From TWA4 sp051879215 (GTDB lineage Bacteria > Bacillota > Clostridia > Lachnospirales > Lachnospiraceae), in the NCBI GenBank assembly GCA_051879215.1, contig JBJELP010000295.1:1-25036 (forward strand): 25,036 bases of DNA, in the 5' to 3' direction. Shown piece after piece: positions 23,971-25,036 of the stretch. The position numbers were made by a program, and so were the translations under genes. Numbering within the stretch: the stretch's first letter is position 1; each line of letters starts with the position of its first letter. The notes under the pieces were generated by a model. That model was given only the letters and a program-made list of their open reading frames with translations. It was not told the DNA's origin and searched no databases.

Positions 23971-24540
23971 CTACATTTCCCAGACCTGCGGATTGGTTGT
24001 GGATACCGATATTGCACCGGCATCCAATGCGGCCACCACATCTTCTTTCTGTGAAATCAAGCCTCCTGCAATGACCGGAATCTTTGTTGTCTTCACAATC
24101 TTATGGATTACTTTGGGCATCAGTCCTGGAAGAACTTCTATAATATCAGGTCCTGCTGTTATGACACTCTTTTCAATATTCTGATAAGCCATGGAATCCA
24201 GAAGAAAAACTCTGAGAATTGTGTACATGCCCAGTTCTTTCGCTCTTTTAATCAACTGAGTTTTGGTGGAAATAATACCGTCAGCTTCCGTACTTTCCCT
24301 GATAAAATCCACAGCAATTTCCTTTGCTGCAAGACCGCTGACCAGATCTACATGAACCATGGCAATCTTATCTGCTTCTTTGATACGCTTTACAATACTG
24401 CCGATATTACAAATGCTGCCATACAATACAAAAACGACCTTGATCTCTTCCAGCTTACAACACTCTTGCAGACCTTTTTCATCTTTTACTGCTGCAATAA
24501 CCGGATTGGCTTCCACCATATCATAAAAACGCTGTTCCAT
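23971..24540 (-). CDS. glpP: Glycerol-3-phosphate-responsive antiterminator GlpP
   Basis: GlpP binds glycerol-3-phosphate and then the leader mRNA of glp genes, preventing early termination. The 189-residue product is the usual size. It has the barrel-like pattern of the family: NPVIAAVKDEKGL, VFVLYGSICNIGSIV, MVHVDLVSGLAAKEIAVDFI, DGIISTKTQLIKRAKELG, IEVLPGLMPKVI, VIAGGLISQKEDVVAALDAGA and ISVSTTNPQVW. AAAGGA lies about ten bases before the ATG at 24540. It is first in the minus-strand cluster and presumably regulates the dehydrogenase genes that follow. Confidence 0.95.
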   Translation of the reverse strand: MEQRFYDMVEANPVIAAVKDEKGLQECCKLEEIKVVFVLYGSICNIGSIVKRIKEADKIAMVHVDLVSGLAAKEIAVDFIRESTEADGIISTKTQLIKRAKELGMYTILRVFLLDSMAYQNIEKSVITAGPDIIEVLPGLMPKVIHKIVKTTKIPVIAGGLISQKEDVVAALDAGAISVSTTNPQVWEM

Positions 24541-24594
24541 TGTGTATAAAGTCCTTTCTTAAATAAAGTACGATGATATAGAATTAATCACTCC

Positions 24595-24623
24595 ATTATA
24601 CCTGAAACATTTCGACCTCTCAT
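24595..24623 (-). promoter_or_regulatory. Candidate sigma-A promoter for glpP
   Basis: ATGAGA (24623-24618), a 17-base spacer and a perfect TATAAT (24600-24595) on the minus strand. The leader is about 48 bases. In the 484-base gap to the plus-strand gene I also see a hairpin at 24634-24662 (GCTTTTAT/ATAAAAGC), a small CGGTA/TACCG hairpin at 24773-24786, and the plus-strand promoter. I see no gene in it. Confidence 0.5.
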
Positions 24624-24969
24624 CAGGTTAACAGCTTTTATCATCGGAAACAGTATAAAAGCAGGACTATTCCGAAAACTGAAAATACGCTGTTGAAGAT
24701 TTGAAAAGCAATTAATCCGTTCAAACCCTTACTTCTTTGGAAAAGAGGCAAAAAAAATGCACAAGCATAAAACGGTATCTCTACCGATTATACTGTGCTC
24801 TCAAATCTCCATGCACGTTTAATTACTATGATAATAACATATTCTCTTTTTTTGTGCAAGGTTTTTTGTACAGTTCTACATTATCACACAAGGAAATCGG
24901 TCTCCTGATACAATCTTTTTGTACAAATATTATAAGAATGAACCTCTTTTCCCCCTCTTCCCGGAACGG

Positions 24970-24998
24970 TTGCATTTTCTTCCTGTTTTATATATAAT
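24970..24998 (+). promoter_or_regulatory. Sigma-A promoter for the gene at the right edge
   Basis: TTGCAT (24970-24975), a 17-base spacer and a perfect TATAAT (24993-24998). The same -35 and -10 hexamers and spacing occur ahead of the GH2 gene. The start near 25005 leaves a short leader. Confidence 0.75.
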
Positions 24999-25024
24999 TG
25001 AGCAAGAAAGAAAGGAGTAATTAT

Positions 25025-25036
25025 ATGAAGGTTTTA
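25025..25036 (+). CDS. Start of an unidentified gene, cut by the window edge
   Basis: An ATG at 25025 follows AAAGGAG at seven bases and a strong promoter. Only MKVL is visible, so the product cannot be named. Confidence 0.7.

Overview
The window looks like chromosomal DNA from a spore-forming member of the Clostridia, most likely Lachnospiraceae. The evidence is a complete spoIIA operon, spoVA genes, a T-box in front of thrS, a clostridial-type GlpP, and moderate GC (mid-40s by eye, not computed). Most of it is ordinary core genome, mainly on the minus strand. I see no rRNA, tRNA, CRISPR array, transposase or phage gene.

Layout. 1-157: unassigned, structured sequence where spoVAD would be expected. 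158-5579 (minus): a sporulation block. spoIIAA-spoIIAB-sigF sets up forespore sigma-F activity, and spoVAA-AB-AC encodes part of the dipicolinic-acid channel. A glycoside hydrolase family 2 gene lies between them with its own sigma-A-like promoter and a G8 tract near its start. 5580-5949: two exact 146-bp tandem copies of a hairpin-rich element, filling the spoIIA promoter region. 5950-9528 (minus): yigZ, folC, a 42-residue small gene and a zinc-ribbon/TPR membrane protein, ending at a strong terminator. 10016-12769 (plus): a class A penicillin-binding protein, convergent with trpS across a bidirectional terminator. 14133-14609 (plus): luxS. 14656-16515 (minus): a TraX-family membrane protein and xth-type exonuclease III. 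16746-18856 (plus): promoter, T-box leader and a threonyl-tRNA synthetase without a normal TGS domain. 18994-20289 (minus): a SEC-C protein. 20554-24540 (minus): a glycerol-3-phosphate module of glpP, a GlpA-like dehydrogenase with a [2Fe-2S] domain, a second FAD/NAD oxidoreductase and a DUF1667 protein. 25025 onward (plus): the first four codons of a gene with a strong promoter.

How the genes work together. SpoIIAA, SpoIIAB and SigF form the partner-switching circuit that starts forespore transcription; its downstream genes include spoVA. FolC, LuxS, TrpS, ThrS, PBP1 and exonuclease III are housekeeping. The last minus-strand cluster would oxidise glycerol-3-phosphate under control of the GlpP antiterminator.

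The least-explained material lies between genes. One item is the 146-bp tandem element with 16-bp terminal inverted repeats, plus a solo end upstream of xth. Another is a separate hairpin-chain repeat at 15573-15762 and 23783-23862, whose stems differ by apparently compensatory changes, with a shorter relative in the luxS leader. I found no clear novel multi-gene system. These two non-coding families, the GH2 gene inside the sporulation cluster, and the unassigned left edge are the best leads.
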